Positions 36,277-47,835 of a DNA stretch of 64,000 bases are shown here, in pieces. The position numbers were made by a program, and so were the translations under genes. The number at the start of each line of letters is the position of its first letter. Position 1 is the stretch's first letter. The stretch comes from Vicia villosa (lineage: Eukaryota; Streptophyta; Magnoliopsida; Fabales; Fabaceae). The stretch spans positions 972,846-1,036,845 of the forward strand of contig NW_026705213.1 of NCBI RefSeq assembly GCF_029867415.1, in the 5' to 3' direction. The notes under the pieces were generated by a model that saw nothing but the letters and a program-made list of their open reading frames with translations, searched no databases and had not been told where the DNA came from.

Positions 36277-37735
36277 GGAAAAGCTTAGGATGTGTTTGGC
36301 AATTTGGTGAACTTGATTGGCAATTTTCAATCATTGAAAGAATAAGAATAAGAATATATTCCTCATCATTGCAAGAATAAGAATAAGAATAAGAATATAT
36401 TCCTTATGTCATTATCCTTGTGACAAATAAGCCATGTGGGTAAATTTTTATGTCATTTTATGATTTCTCTAAGTTGTAGAATTTTATGACATAAAAATCT
36501 CTCTTTGACATTCTTTGACTTTTGCTAATTTCACCCCTCTTATGTTTCTTTTTCATGTTGCATGAGAACTTTGAAGAAAGCATGAAGAAGCTTGAATTTG
36601 AAGAATGAAGAATTCAAGAAAGCATTGCATTTTCTTTTATTCTTTGTAATCCAAATTTATTCCACTTTAAAATTGTATGAACTTGTATTCTTGAAAGTGA
36701 ATAGAATTTGAAAGTTGTAATATCTTTGAACCTTGAATTAGACTTGAAATAATGTAATCTTGAATTTGGACAAAGTCTCTATTGTAACTCATTTGAAATT
36801 TGGAACTTGTTCATGTAAAGAAACTCCACTTGTAATGTTTGAATTTCTCTTAGAATCCTTGAATGGAAAATGTATGAAACATGAATATTTCTTGAATGAA
36901 TTTGAATGCAATTTCTATGTCTAGAATCAATTCTTGAATTCCTTTGAATGATTCTTTGAAGAATGTTCTTGCACCAATGGACTTTTAATTTTTGAATTTA
37001 TGGTTTTAGAACCATACTTGAAGCAATTCTTTCAACAAATTGACTAAAAGATATTTCTTGCAATTTTCATGAATTGTTTCAAACTTGTATCATCTTTCAA
37101 ATAATCCATAAGAAACAATTTTCTTTACCATGACGAATCCATAGGCCAAAATCTTGAAATAGATTCCAATCAAAACTCTTGAATCACACAAATGGATATG
37201 GCACACTTTATTTGAAGATGATTGAAACCTTTGATTGACTTCCTGGGGATTTTTAGGGTTTCCCAAATGTGATCCCTGATTTCAGTCCCTGATAGTTCAA
37301 AAATCCTAATCTGATGATCTGAGATTTCACTGTTGATCAATCCTTGTGTAGGAGATGTCTTGAGCCAATGGATTAGGTCAAAATGATGTACTTGAGGTCT
37401 TGAGGTCATGTCCCAAGTCATTAGGTCAAATCCTGAGCAAAAGTCAGGAGTATGCTATCTTTAGTCAAAACCCTGATCTGGTTGATTCAGTGCCTTTGAG
37501 CTTGTTGAAATGAATCTCTGAGGACCAAATGTTGATTGTTGATGAAGATGATTCATCTGAAATGAAGGGAGAACAAAACCCTAATTGATTGTTACTTGTA
37601 CTGATGAGTGATTTCTTGTTTAAATCCTGCTGAGCACAAGTAGCAAACACAAGCTATGCAATTTGTTAGAGATGCAAATGATGCATATGCAGATGATATG
37701 AGGTGGTATCTTAGGTCAAAAATTGGGGTATGACA

Positions 37736-37740
37736 GTTAG
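37736..37740. repeat. Target-site duplication GTTAG (right, solo LTR)
   Basis: Matches 32247-32251; it is also the continuation of the interrupted 87-base repeat unit. Confidence 0.88.
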
Positions 37741-37850
37741 TCCCTCGGCAGTGATCTACTTCAAAAAATGAAAACAAAGGGGTTTTACAAAGGGTTTCTC
37801 AATAGGGTTTATCACGTTAGTCCCTCGGCAGTGATCTCCTCCAAAAACTT
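37736..37850 (+). repeat. 87-base tandem repeat, right part
   Basis: Remainder of the unit cut at 32251 plus one further unit starting at 37813. Confidence 0.8.
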
Positions 37851-38040
37851 CATCAATAACAATCAAAGGTTTCCTTTTTCTTTTCCAAAGTTACTAACAT
37901 ACTTCAACTAACATAACTAACAATCATGCATCATTCAACTAACGTACCTCATTCATACATAATGCATAGACATACATTGCTCTCATTTATTTTGAGAAAG
38001 CTCACCGCATCATACATTACATGCATCATAAAATTGCATA

Positions 38041-38055
38041 AAATTCAGGGGCAGC
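38041..38055 (+). other. Element 2 polypurine tract
   Basis: AAATTCAGGGGCAGC directly before the 3' LTR start TGTCATACC. Confidence 0.6.
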
Positions 38056-41000
38056 TGTCATACCCCAAAATTTGCCCGATCAAATCTACGTCTGTTAATC
38101 CATCAAGGTTCAAAATTAAGAGTCATGGGGTTTGACATTTCTATTGTCAAACCCGCTCTCTTATAAATCAGGTTGAGTTAAAACAAGGGCGTAATTAACA
38201 GATGTTTAGGACCCAAACGCTGGGCCCAATTATTACAAGGGTTTAATCATTTTTGGGGGTATTCTGGGTTTTACTAACATTTGTTTCGATTATTTTTTTT
38301 TTTATCATGACTAACTATTAGTATTTAGAATTATTAATTATTATTATTAATGTTAGTATTAATAGGATTAATTAGATTTATTATTGTAGTTAGGTTTTAG
38401 TAATTATATGTATTAGGATTATTTTTAGGATCTTATTAGAATTAGTATTATTAAATTAGGATTAATATTGATTAATGTTATTAATTAATTTTAATAGAAT
38501 TATCATATTAATGTTATTATCATTTTATTATTACTATTGGTATTTATCAAAAAATGTTATGTTAATATTTTAATGTTATTATCATTTTATTATTACTATT
38601 AATTATTATCATTATTAGGCTACTAAAATAAAATAAAAAGGAAAAAAAACCAAATTGGCCAAATTGTAGAAGTCTGTGTTCACGTTCATGGGAAAAAAAG
38701 GACCCTATTTGCAAGCTTTCCAATATCAGACCAAATCTCTCACAATTATAAACTTGTTCATACAAAGAAATCTATCAAATCTTCCCAAAAATAGGACAAT
38801 CACATTGATAGACTAGAATTTTGTTAACCTAAAACTAATTCCATATATAAGGATTTGCAGGTACAGAGAAAAAAGGGGGGGATTGGCCGCAAAAAGAGCC
38901 CTGTGCAGAGCAAAAAAAAATCGTGTGAGCAGTGAAGATGACAGAAGAGGTTTGAGGCGTATTCAAGCAGTTTTGAAGATCAAGAACGCATCCCCGACCT
39001 TCCCTGGACCGAATAGGATTGTCCCTAACATTCAAAGCATCCAGAATCACCTTCAAAAAACGCCCTCGGTTTGCAATTTCCAAATTTTTTCGATTGCATT
39101 GATTGGTACATTATAAATTGATTTTGAGGATATATATGTGTTTATATGGATGTGTAGATCGTTTCAGTATGGTTTAATTGTTGGTTTAGTGCAGAAACCG
39201 TAGTTCACCATTGTTAGGTCTTGAAGCTCCATATTTGGGGTCTTTTAGTTACAAGTAAAATTGGCACAAACCGATAGTACACTGGATTCGGAAGGCAATT
39301 GCTGTGCTTGTGTGGATTCGGATTTACAGGGAAAATAACGTTACTGTTCGCTAACAGCGGAGACGGAGAAGAAGAAGCGCGCAGGTTTGTTAATTCAAAT
39401 GGTCGATTTTATTTTCGTATATTATATTTCATAAATGTTGCAATATCAGCGAATAACGAATGCTTCAGTGGAGAAGCCATGCGTCATAATGTCTTGGTAT
39501 GTTAGGGAGGGGGTTCGATCCTCACTCGCTACATTATTTTGTGGAATTTCTTTGGTTCTTCCTATTTGCAGATCCTGCGCGACGATCCTATACGATCCTG
39601 CCATGCATCCTTTTATCACAATCGTTGGATCTCCAGCAAACAGGATCCATTCCTCTACAGCGTGAGGTTCCACCATGAACACTCAAGAGCCGACAGCACA
39701 GGATTGCAACCTAGGTGTTATTATATATTTTTATTTCTTTTTTCTTTTTTTGTTATTTAATTGTTTAGATTAGAAATTAATTATTTATATTTAATCTAAT
39801 TAAATTAATAATATAATTAAATTAGTATTAGGCTAGTAATTAGGATTGGCCTCTCGATGGTCATAACATGTACCTTGCATATTTCGCTAGGGTCTAATGT
39901 CATCCCAAAATCCGCATAGACTATCCCTAGGTTATATCAGTCGCATGTGTGTATCGCATTGCATACAAGGAGTTATGATACACAATAAAAAAGGAGTCTT
40001 TTGCATACGCACGCATTTGCATTTTCATGCATTCATACATTTACCTTTGCATTTCTATCTTCGCCCGCATCCACACTTACCGTGCTAGCCGATTTCCTGA
40101 AACTCATGGAGAAAAATCAAAGGATCATAAACTATGGAGAAAGGAAGATAAATTATTGGGGATGAGCTTGGTCATACAAATGGAAAAAGGAATGCCTTTC
40201 ACCATGCTAGATGCATGTCCACGCCTTGTCGTAACAGGATTATAAATACAACAAAGGTTATCGTCGAGCAAGGATTAGTTCAACAAAAGAGTTCCCTCAT
40301 AGATACACTCAAGGGGTATCTAGTTATAAAGGGGTTCATCTTAGAACGTAACAAAACTTACAAGGATGCTCTACGATAACTTGGGGGGCAAGGGTCAGTC
40401 CAACTGGGGTAATATCCTAAACAAAGATACGATCGAGGGAACGCGACATGTGTTAACCCCACACCAAGGAAAAAAGAGTCATAGGTGTTCTTTGTCAATT
40501 TACAAATGCTGAAGGTTGCAAACGGTGTGATACTATCCTATACGATCCTGCCATGCATCCTTGTATCACAATCGTTGGATCTCCAGCAAACAGGATCCAT
40601 CGCTCTACAACGTGAGGTTCCACCATGAACACTCAAGAGCCGACAGCACAGGATTGCAACCTAGGTGTTATTATATATTTTTATTTCTTTTTTCTTTTTT
40701 TGTTATTTAATTGTTTAGATTAGAAATTAATTATTTATATTTAATCTAATTAAATTAATAATATAATTAAATTAGTATTAGGCTAGTAATTAGGATTTAG
40801 AAGTATTTCCTCGATTTATTTTGGTTGTCCAATTTAATTTATTTAATCAGGTTTAAACCACTATTAAATCACAAAACCCTAGAGGTCGATCATTGCATTA
40901 GGGTTTTCCCAATCCTACTGCCCATTTGGCAAAAAAACATTAATTCGATTAATTCTTGATTAATATAACTTTCTCCTTGATCCGACTATATCTATTAGTC

Positions 41001-41871
41001 GCATTGGCGAGAAATAAATTTCATCTAATTAATTTATTCGTCAATATTAATTTGAGTAATTTCTGACTAATTCTCTCCTCTACCCGACTAAATCTATTAG
41101 TCGCAATAACGAGAGATAAAATAATAAAACGTAAATAATTGAATTCGTTGTCATGTAATAACCAAATCTATTGGTTATGAGAGGCCACGATAAAACCCAT
41201 AATTTGATTACAAAATTTAAAATACATTTTATTTGCTGCTCGTGACGATCGAATCTATCGGTCAGAGTAACCAGCAATACATTAATTAATTCGTTAACTA
41301 TAATGATCAAATCTATTGATCATCGCACCTAACGGTAACATATCCAATTAGGGTTGTACGCCAAAACATTTAAAACACACTAAACCACGAAACTACAGAT
41401 TTTCATCTCTTCAGTACTACGATTTTCAAATCTACGATAAGGTAATTCAAAACACCTTCGAACTTCGCATTTCAAAAACTACGATAGTCCATTCAAAAAG
41501 CCTTCAAACCATTCAAATCAAATTCAAAGGCGTACAACCTTGTGCCCGAACTACGTTGACTCTGATTCTCCCTAAGGAGATACGTAGGCACTTGGATAAC
41601 CAAGGCGAGTCCCCTTCCTCAAAACCTCAATTCAGTTCAAATCTCACTTTTCGCCCTATTCACTTCCTTAGCTATTAAATCTGAATATTTTAGCCATAAG
41701 CCTTTACCTTAGATGCAAACCTTAGGAAAGGGTTGAGGGTGCCTAACACCTTCCCTCGACCTGATTATAATAATCTTACCCCTATCTCTTAACTGCGTAA
41801 GGTTTCCTATTCGCCTTGGTAGAATAGGTGGCGACTCTAAAAAACCTTTAATTTTAGGGCAGGTTGCTACA
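38056..41871 (+). repeat. Element 2 3' LTR, chimeric
   Basis: 3816 bases against 2868 in the 5' LTR. The excess is explained by 692 bases of internal sequence (39845-40536) plus a second copy (40537-40795) of about 257 bases of LTR already present at 39588-39844. Other differences from the 5' LTR are a 34-base deletion near 39298 and a small insertion near 39587-39620. U5 hairpin: GGTTGAGGG (41731-41739) with CCCTCGACC (41753-41761), 9 bp with one G-U. PBS-like TGGCGACTCT at 41829-41838. Confidence 0.9.
39845..40536 (+). other. Internal-region segment embedded in the 3' LTR
   Basis: Matches the element's own interior: first a few bases like the GGCCTCTCGATGG of the leader repeat, then about 27476-28156. 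Junctions show short shared words (GATT on the left, ATCCT on the right), as in template switching. Confidence 0.88.
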
Positions 41872-41876
41872 GGTAT
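41872..41876. repeat. Target-site duplication GGTAT (right, element 2)
   Basis: Matches 23062-23066. Confidence 0.9.
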
Positions 41877-42624
41877 CTACAAAAGCACCATCATGAGGAA
41901 GATGACTCCTGAATCAGTTGTATAGAAATGGAACACAACAATAGACTAGACCGCCCTTATTTCAATTCCTTGAGTGAACATAGTGATGCAATAGACTAGA
42001 CCGCCCTTATTTCAATTCCTTGAGTGAACATAGTGATACAAATCTCTAAGGAGAGTTGGTATAGGATTCCTTAGCATGAAAAAATGAACATTATTCATAT
42101 ATATGAAATTCATATTGGGAAAGAGTACAAATCCATATAAACAAAGAGCTAGGATGCCATTGTATGCCTTCTAATCACTAGAATTAGTAAAGGCATCAGC
42201 TTTTTCCCTTAAGAAGCTCAAATGAAAACCAGAATGACCTCCCTTAGTCTTAAGGTTGCCTTCCACAATAAATTTTCTCAAATAAAGAGATGCAACAATA
42301 TACGGAGATTCAGGAACTTTGAAAAGGAACTTGGTTCTTGTTAGGAATATCCAGGATGACAGAGTATTCCTCTAGAGTATGAGTAAGCTGGTAATAAGGA
42401 AAAGTAAGACACCTCAGGGGAGGGTTATAAAACTGCAGTAATGAGTGAATGACACCTTTCTAATAGTGTGTGAAGGGTGAACAAAGAAATCCCAGGATCT
42501 TCCCAAATTCTTTCTTGAAAGCAATCATGTTATCTAGGGTAGATCTTTCAACAAGCTCAAGAAAAGAACCCATCGTAGGCATTGGAAACTTGTAGTCGAT
42601 GGTGGTGTTCTTGCTAGTGTTCAT
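41877..42624 (-). pseudogene. Host-element ORF1 (DUF7745-like), N-terminal piece
   Basis: Starts at ATG 42624 (MNTSKNTTIDYKFPMPT) and runs left with several shifts and stops. It reads 'MGSFLELVERSTLDNMIAF', 'KKEFGKILGFL', then in a shifted frame 'LTHTLEEYSVILDIPNKNQVPF', of which I quote the core, then 'IYGFVLFPN'-like and 'RNPIPTLLRDLYHYVHSRN'. These are hallmark phrases of DUF7745 N-termini. The reading frame ends at the element 2 target duplication and resumes at 23061. A 50-base tandem duplication (41939-42038) lies inside. Placing ORF1 between leader and gag is the known layout of Ogre. Inactive. Confidence 0.72.
41939..42038. repeat. 50-base tandem duplication
   Basis: Two nearly identical copies starting CAATAGACTAGACCGCC at 41939 and 41989, inside the ORF1 fossil. 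Confidence 0.9.
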
Positions 42625-43273
42625 CTTTAAGGAAAGCTTAATAACAAGATTCAACGACAAGATCCCTAAAAATAAAATAACATGTATGTTACAACAATGT
42701 CACGATGTAATGAATTCATAGCATGGGATCGAAGTTTCCACATATTCTGAATAATTGTTGTACTGATCTCGTCACAAGATTTGAACATACCAAGTTCAAA
42801 GGTTCAAACTCTTTTTTTGAACATAAGAAGACCAGGTAGGATAAAAGTCAAGGTTTCCTGTCCTCCCCTCTCACAAGTGTGTTCTAGTCTAGAAAAGGGG
42901 TTCCTAATGGTCATCATAGTCGTGAGTCCTTAATGAAAACACTATGTCTAGTGCATAATCATGCAAGACAGAAGCATTCCCAAGAGAACCTCGTATGGAT
43001 TATGTTCCTCATGCCAACTCGTACGTATTAAGAGCTACGCAATTCGAAATGACTATCCACTCTAATCCTATGTGTATCATCTGGCTTGGGTAGTGGGCCT
43101 TTTACCTCAAAAACATCCCACCCAACAACACAACAGCACAACAGATATCCAGAATAATATGAACAATTCAAACATAATGCAATGCATACAAGAGAATGAA
43201 ACCACTAGAGATTAAAGAATGAACACCGTAAGAAAAGAAACAAACAAGAGCTAAGACTGACTTTCTTAGGTAA
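42625..43273 (-). other. Host element leader
   Basis: Non-coding. Shares blocks with the leader of element 1 ('GTCAAGGTTTCCTGTCC' near 42850, 'GTAGTGGGCCTTTTACCTC' near 43090), which ties the host element to the same lineage and orientation. Confidence 0.7.
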
Positions 43274-43291
43274 TCCCCAGCGGATTCGTCA
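43274..43291 (-). other. Host element primer-binding site, mutated
   Basis: Plus-strand TCCCCAGCGGATTCGTCA, three mismatches from the complement of the site in elements 1 and 2, two bases from the LTR. Confidence 0.75.
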
Positions 43292-43293
43292 GT

Positions 43294-43993
43294 TGTCGCT
43301 ATGCGAAAAATCACAAAGTTGCCATTTAACTTTATTTATCCAAACAGGGAAAAGCAAATATTAGGAAAACCTCAAAAAGGGAAAGGAGATGGTCTTGCAA
43401 CCAAACTCGGGTCCGGGAGTCGATTACGCAAGGGGGGGGGGTATTAGCACCTCTCACGTCCGTTGTAATTAACGGAATCCACTCTTGTTGTTCTAATCAA
43501 ATGGCATGTATATCTAAATCTTACTTGCTAAGGGAATGCATGCATGAATTATTAAGGAAAAAAAGGTTTTTTAATTAGTGCGCTTTCTAGGGTTTCCTGA
43601 ATCATTTGTCTACGTACCCTCAATGTGAAACAAAAAAATCAGAGCACCGTAGTTCTTCTAAAAAATGTTTATTTTGTTTGTTGTATGTCCTTTTTGAAAA
43701 TGTTTTCAAAAGAAAAGAGTCCAAAGGCAAAAGGAGTTTGAATTTGTTAAGTGTTTTTGGTAGGAAATACCCCTAATGGTCCTCCAAAGTCCATGTATTT
43801 GAGTACTTATCCTTTAACTTTGAAAGTGTTTAAGTATTTTTAGTGTTTTTTGGATTTGATGAAGAAAGGAAGTTATAGTCTTACAAGAATGCAATGCAAA
43901 AAGAAAGAAACAAAAATCTAAAGGGAACTTGGTCCTATTTGTTATCAAGCAAGATGGACTTAAGATTGAGATATCAAGCGAATCTCTATCCTA
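43294..43993 (-). mobile_element. Host Ogre-type element: 5' LTR stub
   Basis: Begins TGTCGCTATGCG and is similar to element 1's U5: 'GGGAGTCGATTACGC', a G-run, then GTATTAGCACC in place of the hairpin loop. Only about 700 bases remain because a copia element abuts at about 43994. The rest of this LTR is not in the window. Confidence 0.7.
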
Positions 43994-45219
43994 AAGTTTG
44001 TGAGAACAAGATTTAGTTCTCCAATACGTCTATGAGTTTTGATGATAACAAATGTGTATGAACAATTTTGTTATACTAACGTTAGTTATTTTGAGTACTT
44101 AACAAACAGGTTTGATTCTGATGAGAAGGCGTGGCCAAAACATCAGAAGCCATCAGGTTATATTTCCCCGCTTCAAGGTTCTGTTGAATAGTAGCAACAA
44201 CTTCAAAAGTAGAAGCATCTGAAGTAATCACTCTGATAGAAATTCTGAAGAAACCAGTTATGAAGGCCAAGTGCTAAAAGACTCTGAAGATGTGGTTCTA
44301 AAGACTCTAAAGATTTGAAGATCTGAAGACACAAGTTTCTGAAGACAAAAGGATTCTGACGACCAAGTGCTGAAGACTCTAAAGACGCGGTTCTGAAGAC
44401 TCTGAAGACTTGAAGTTCTGAAGAATTCAAAGATTATTCTTTTTCTTCCAACTCATGCTGAGAGCCTCTGAAGTTCAAGAAGAAAAAGTTAACGTTATAC
44501 TGTAGTACAGAGTACAAGGTACAGGCGAATGTTTCGCTCCATTCCAAGAAAAAGGACGAACATTGCGTACTATCTTGTCTCCAACTACAAGCAAGCCACC
44601 AACATTCTGCAAGATTCTGAATGTGCCCTCTAACGGTTATATTGTTTCATTGGCTATAAAAAAGGCTTGAAGACTCAAAGAAGAAGCTGAACCTCAACGA
44701 ACAAACTCACTCTATATAGATTGTTAATAGCTTCATTTATCTTTTAGTCTTAGATTTAAAAAATAAAGTTTACATCCTGCTTGTGTAGAAGAATTTATAC
44801 TATAAACATAAAATGATCAAAGGTTATTTCATCGTTCTTTGAGAGACCGAGTGAAGGTCAGCTGTCTCAAGAAGTCTAGGAGTAGAGAGTCTTAGAGGTT
44901 GTTAGTTACAAGGGTTTCCTATGCAGGTTATTAGTAACAAGGGTTGTTTGTTGCCCGTGCGATTGTAATCGGTTTGAGAATAGTGGATTATGTCCTCGAT
45001 TGAGAGAGGCAAAATCACTTGGAAGGGTGGACTAGACTAGCTTAAGGGTTTCTCAAGTGAACCAGTATAAAGTAACCTATTCTTTCCTTTTTGTATCTTT
45101 AGTTATTATCAATAGCAAAGAACTTGTTGTTTCAAGGAAAGGGGAAATGTTTTTATAAAAAGCATTGTGTTTTAAAACCCCTATTCAATCCCTCCTTTCT
45201 AGTGTTTTTCACATCTTCA
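43994..45219 (+). mobile_element. SIRE/Maximus-type copia element, 5' LTR
   Basis: About 1.2 kb, ending CACATCTTCA just before a tRNA-Met-type primer site. The start is placed by alignment with the related LTR at 48765 and is approximate. Contains 'GAGTTTTGATGATAACAAA', typical of legume SIRE-like LTRs, and degenerate GAAGACTCTGAAGA-type repeats at 44280-44420. The element continues right with gag, protease and integrase to 48764; its remaining pol and 3' LTR are not seen in the window. Confidence 0.7.
44655..44663 (+). promoter_or_regulatory. Copia LTR TATA box
   Basis: TATAAAAAA preceded by GGC, in the middle of the LTR. Confidence 0.55.
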
Positions 45220-45220
45220 G

Positions 45221-45232
45221 TTGGCATCAAAG
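45221..45232 (+). other. Copia primer-binding site
   Basis: TTGGCATCAAAG, two changes from the initiator-tRNA-Met type TTGGTATCAGAG used by most copia elements. Confidence 0.75.
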
Positions 45233-45318
45233 TTTCGGTTCTGAGGAGTGATAAAGAGTTTGAATCTTTATCAAGCACTTAACAGTGTTCAGTACCGATC
45301 TAGGCTGTGTGAAAAACA

Positions 45319-46057
45319 ATGGTTGAAACCACAGGAACACCTACCAATAATGTTACTATTGATAATAAGGATAAAGATCATTATAGTTCTAAACTTCCTA
45401 TGTTTGATGGAGAGAATTTTGACTATTGGAAGGATAGAATAGAAACACACTTCATGGCATTTGACTTTGATCTCTGGGATCTGGTAGCTGATGGCTACAG
45501 TTATCCATGGGCTTGGTAGTAGCCCATTAGGCCCACATAATTATAAATTTTTTCAAAAATATATTAATATTTATGTTATCTTACTTTAAAATAGCATACT
45601 GATTTTTCTCACTTCACTAAATATTATCACTATTCTAGTCAATCTTTCTCTTTTAAATATTATACATTAATATAATCAACATGTTTTCATCGTATTATAT
45701 TAATTTTTCTCTTATAATAAATACTCAAGTATTATTTTATACAATTTAGACATATATTGTATTTAGAAACACATTATAGTATTTATAAGAGATAATATAG
45801 TACTTAAAAATGGATTATGTTTGAAATAACATAATTTTTAATTTTATTTACAATAAATATTATGAAGTTTTTATTTTAATATTTTTAAATAAAAAAAAAG
45901 CCCATTTAGGGTCAGGTAGGCCGAAGCCCATCTAGGGCCAGACTCGGGTAGTAAATCTTGAGCCCATATTATACAGGGCTTTTTTGGCCCAGCCCTAAAA
46001 AGTCCAGGCCCGCCAAGGCCCGCCCGTTTAGGGCTGGGTAGCCTATTTTGACAGCTC
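45319..46057 (+). pseudogene. gag: Copia gag, N-terminal part, interrupted
   Basis: MVETTGTPTNNVTIDNK then 'KLPMFDGENFDYWKDRIE' and 'DLWDLVADGYSYP' form the family-typical start of SIRE gag (UBN2-type domain). Coding stops at about 45508, where a hAT-like sequence begins, and resumes after 46057 with 'YKNHFKAKSISL'. Compared with the family about 25 residues are missing at the junction, so insertion came with, or was followed by, a deletion. Confidence 0.8.
45508..46057. mobile_element. hAT-like non-autonomous element, one end missing
   Basis: The right end, read inward on the minus strand, is TAGAGCTGTCAAAATAGGC, matching terminal repeats of a common plant hAT-type family, followed by GGCCC/GGGCC-rich sequence. 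The left side has the matching subterminal GTAGCCCATTAGGCCC but lacks the terminal GAGCTGTCAAAA. The interior is AT-rich with no transposase. No 8-base target duplication can be shown because of the lost left end. Confidence 0.6.
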
Positions 46058-47040
46058 TATTTACAAGAATCACTTTAAAGCCAAATCAATCTCGTTATCT
46101 TCTATTTCTCATGTTGAGTACGAAAAAATCACTGATAGAGAGACTGCAAAGTCCATATTTTATTCTCTTAAGATGACTCATGAAGGCAATGCTCAAGTTA
46201 AGGAGATAGAGGCTCTTGCCCTAATCCAGAAATATGAAGCCTTCAAGATGGAAGAAGATGAATCTGTGTAAATGATGTTTTCAAGATTTCAGATTCTTGT
46301 TGTGAGACTTAAAGTCCTTGACAAAGGTTATTCCACCTTAGATCATGTTAAAAAGATTATCAGAAGTCTACCTAAGAAATGGAGACCAATGGTAACTGGT
46401 TTGAAACTGTCAAAGGATCTAAACATCACTAGTCTTGAAGAACTAATAAGTTCTTTGAGAAGCCATGAGATTGAGCTTCAAGAAGACGAACCTTAGAGGA
46501 AATAAAAATCGGTGGCCTTGAGGTATAAGTTTGAAAAGACAAAGGCTCTCCAAGCAGAAGAAGAATTAGAAGGAGAAGACTCAAGTGAAGATGAAATGTC
46601 TCTGATATCCAGAATATTGACTCAGCTATGGAAACATAGGAAGAGTAAGTTTCAAGGAGAAAGAAGATCGAAGGATAGAAGTGGATCATCTGGTCAAAGG
46701 AGAACTTATGGAAAGGAAAACGTATGTTACGAGTGCAAGGAGCCTGGACATTTCAAGCATGAATGTCCATAGTTTGAGAAAGATAAGAAGCCAAAGAAAT
46801 CACTAAAAGCTAAGAAGAGTATTACATCAACATGGGATGATTCCGACTCAGAAGAAGACTCTGATGAGGAGCAAGCTAATATGGCATTCATGGAAAAAGC
46901 TAATACAAGAAAAGACATTTCAGAAAGTGAACTAACAACCGACAATGAATCAGACTCTGAAGATAAACAAGAGGTAATTTCTTCCCTTTCACGTTCTAAA
47001 CTTGAATATTGCTTCTCTAAATTAATGAAAAGATGCCATC
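46058..47040 (+). pseudogene. gag: Copia gag, remainder with zinc knuckle
   Basis: Frames read 'EYEKITDRETAKSIFYSLK', 'LALIQKYEAFKMEEDES', a stop at about 46270, 'RSLPKKWRPMVTGLKLSK', 'LEELISSLRSHEIELQEDEP', stops near 46495, and a complete CCHC knuckle 'CYECKEPGHFKHEC' (46728-46769). An acidic and Ser-rich stretch follows (near 46830-46970). At least three in-frame stops make it dead. The order and spacing match SIRE/Maximus gag. Confidence 0.85.
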
Positions 47041-47835
47041 TTCTAATTGCTAAGTAGAAAACTCTGAAAAAGAGTTATGTAGTTACTCCTAAGAAAACTA
47101 GTGAGTATGAAAGAGATAAATTAGAAAAAATGTTTATTTTATAAAAATCAAATCTCGCTCTTTAAAGTAAAGTCTTTAAATTAGAGGAAGAGATCCCATC
47201 TATAGCGTATGTGAATGATAAAGTGAGCAGATTTGACTGAGCATTTCAACATTTCTTAGCTAAAGGCATAGATAGAAGCAAGATGGCTTCAATGATCTAT
47301 GAGGTTAGTAGAAATGGTAGTAGAGGTTTAGGATATAAAGGACCATCAAAGAAACCTGATGAGAATTTATATGTTCAACCAAAACTACTCACTGAAAATT
47401 TTGTGCTTTCTGGTAGGTTCTGAAAAGGATAGTTCTAATATTGTCACATCACCATCACTGACTGAAAAGAAAAATTCTAAATCTAAAAATAATAATGCAC
47501 GAATTCGACATGATTATTCTATTGCACAAAAGATCAAAGGTGTTAGAACCTCTGGAATTCGTAATAAGAAAGAACCCAAAAGATGGGTACGTAAGAATAA
47601 CATTATTTATGTTGCACATATCCTTGATGGCTCCACTAAAACACCAATCATGGTACCTGGATAGTGGATGCTCGCGACACGTGACGGGAGAAAGGCGTAT
47701 GTAACAAAATTTGGAAATTAAGCCTGGAGGCTTCATCGATTTCGGAGGTAATAAAAAAAGAAGGATAATTGGCTCCGGAACAATAGGCAATGGTAAGCTT
47801 CCAGTATTAATAATGTACTTTTAGTAAAGGGTCTA
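47041..47835 (+). pseudogene. Copia gag-pol linker and protease
   Basis: Linker with several stops, then the aspartic protease block 'WYLDSGCSRHVTGERRM' (47654-47704), where the usual active-site DSG is intact. Frameshifts before and after it break the polyprotein. Confidence 0.75.

Larger units (their letters stand above)
32252..37735 (-). mobile_element. Solo LTR of an Ogre-type element (5.5 kb, minus)
   Basis: In element sense it starts TGTCATACCCC and ends CGCGACA, flanked by GTTAG on both sides. No primer site, polypurine tract or gag/pol lies inside, so it is a solo LTR left by recombination between the LTRs of a full element. Its length fits Ogre LTRs. It carries a U5 hairpin at 32441-32472, repeat clusters at 32930-33510 and 33690-33990, and a TATA box at 36268-36276. 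Short open frames within have no recognisable product. Confidence 0.85.
23067..41871 (+). mobile_element. Element 2: non-autonomous Ogre-type element
   Basis: 18.8 kb on the plus strand (13.3 kb without the nested solo LTR). LTRs at 23067-25934 and 38056-41871, target duplication GGTAT, primer site 25937-25954 and polypurine tract before 38056. The LTR starts TGTCATACCCCAAAATTTG and ends GGTTGCTACA. The internal region shows no gag or pol motif in any frame, so it is a large retrotransposon derivative (LARD-like). It is packed with tandem arrays: 26590-27470, 30500-30880, 31145-31960 and 32011-32246 continued at 37736-37850. The 3' LTR is chimeric (see 39845-40536). It sits inside the host element's ORF1. 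Confidence 0.92.
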
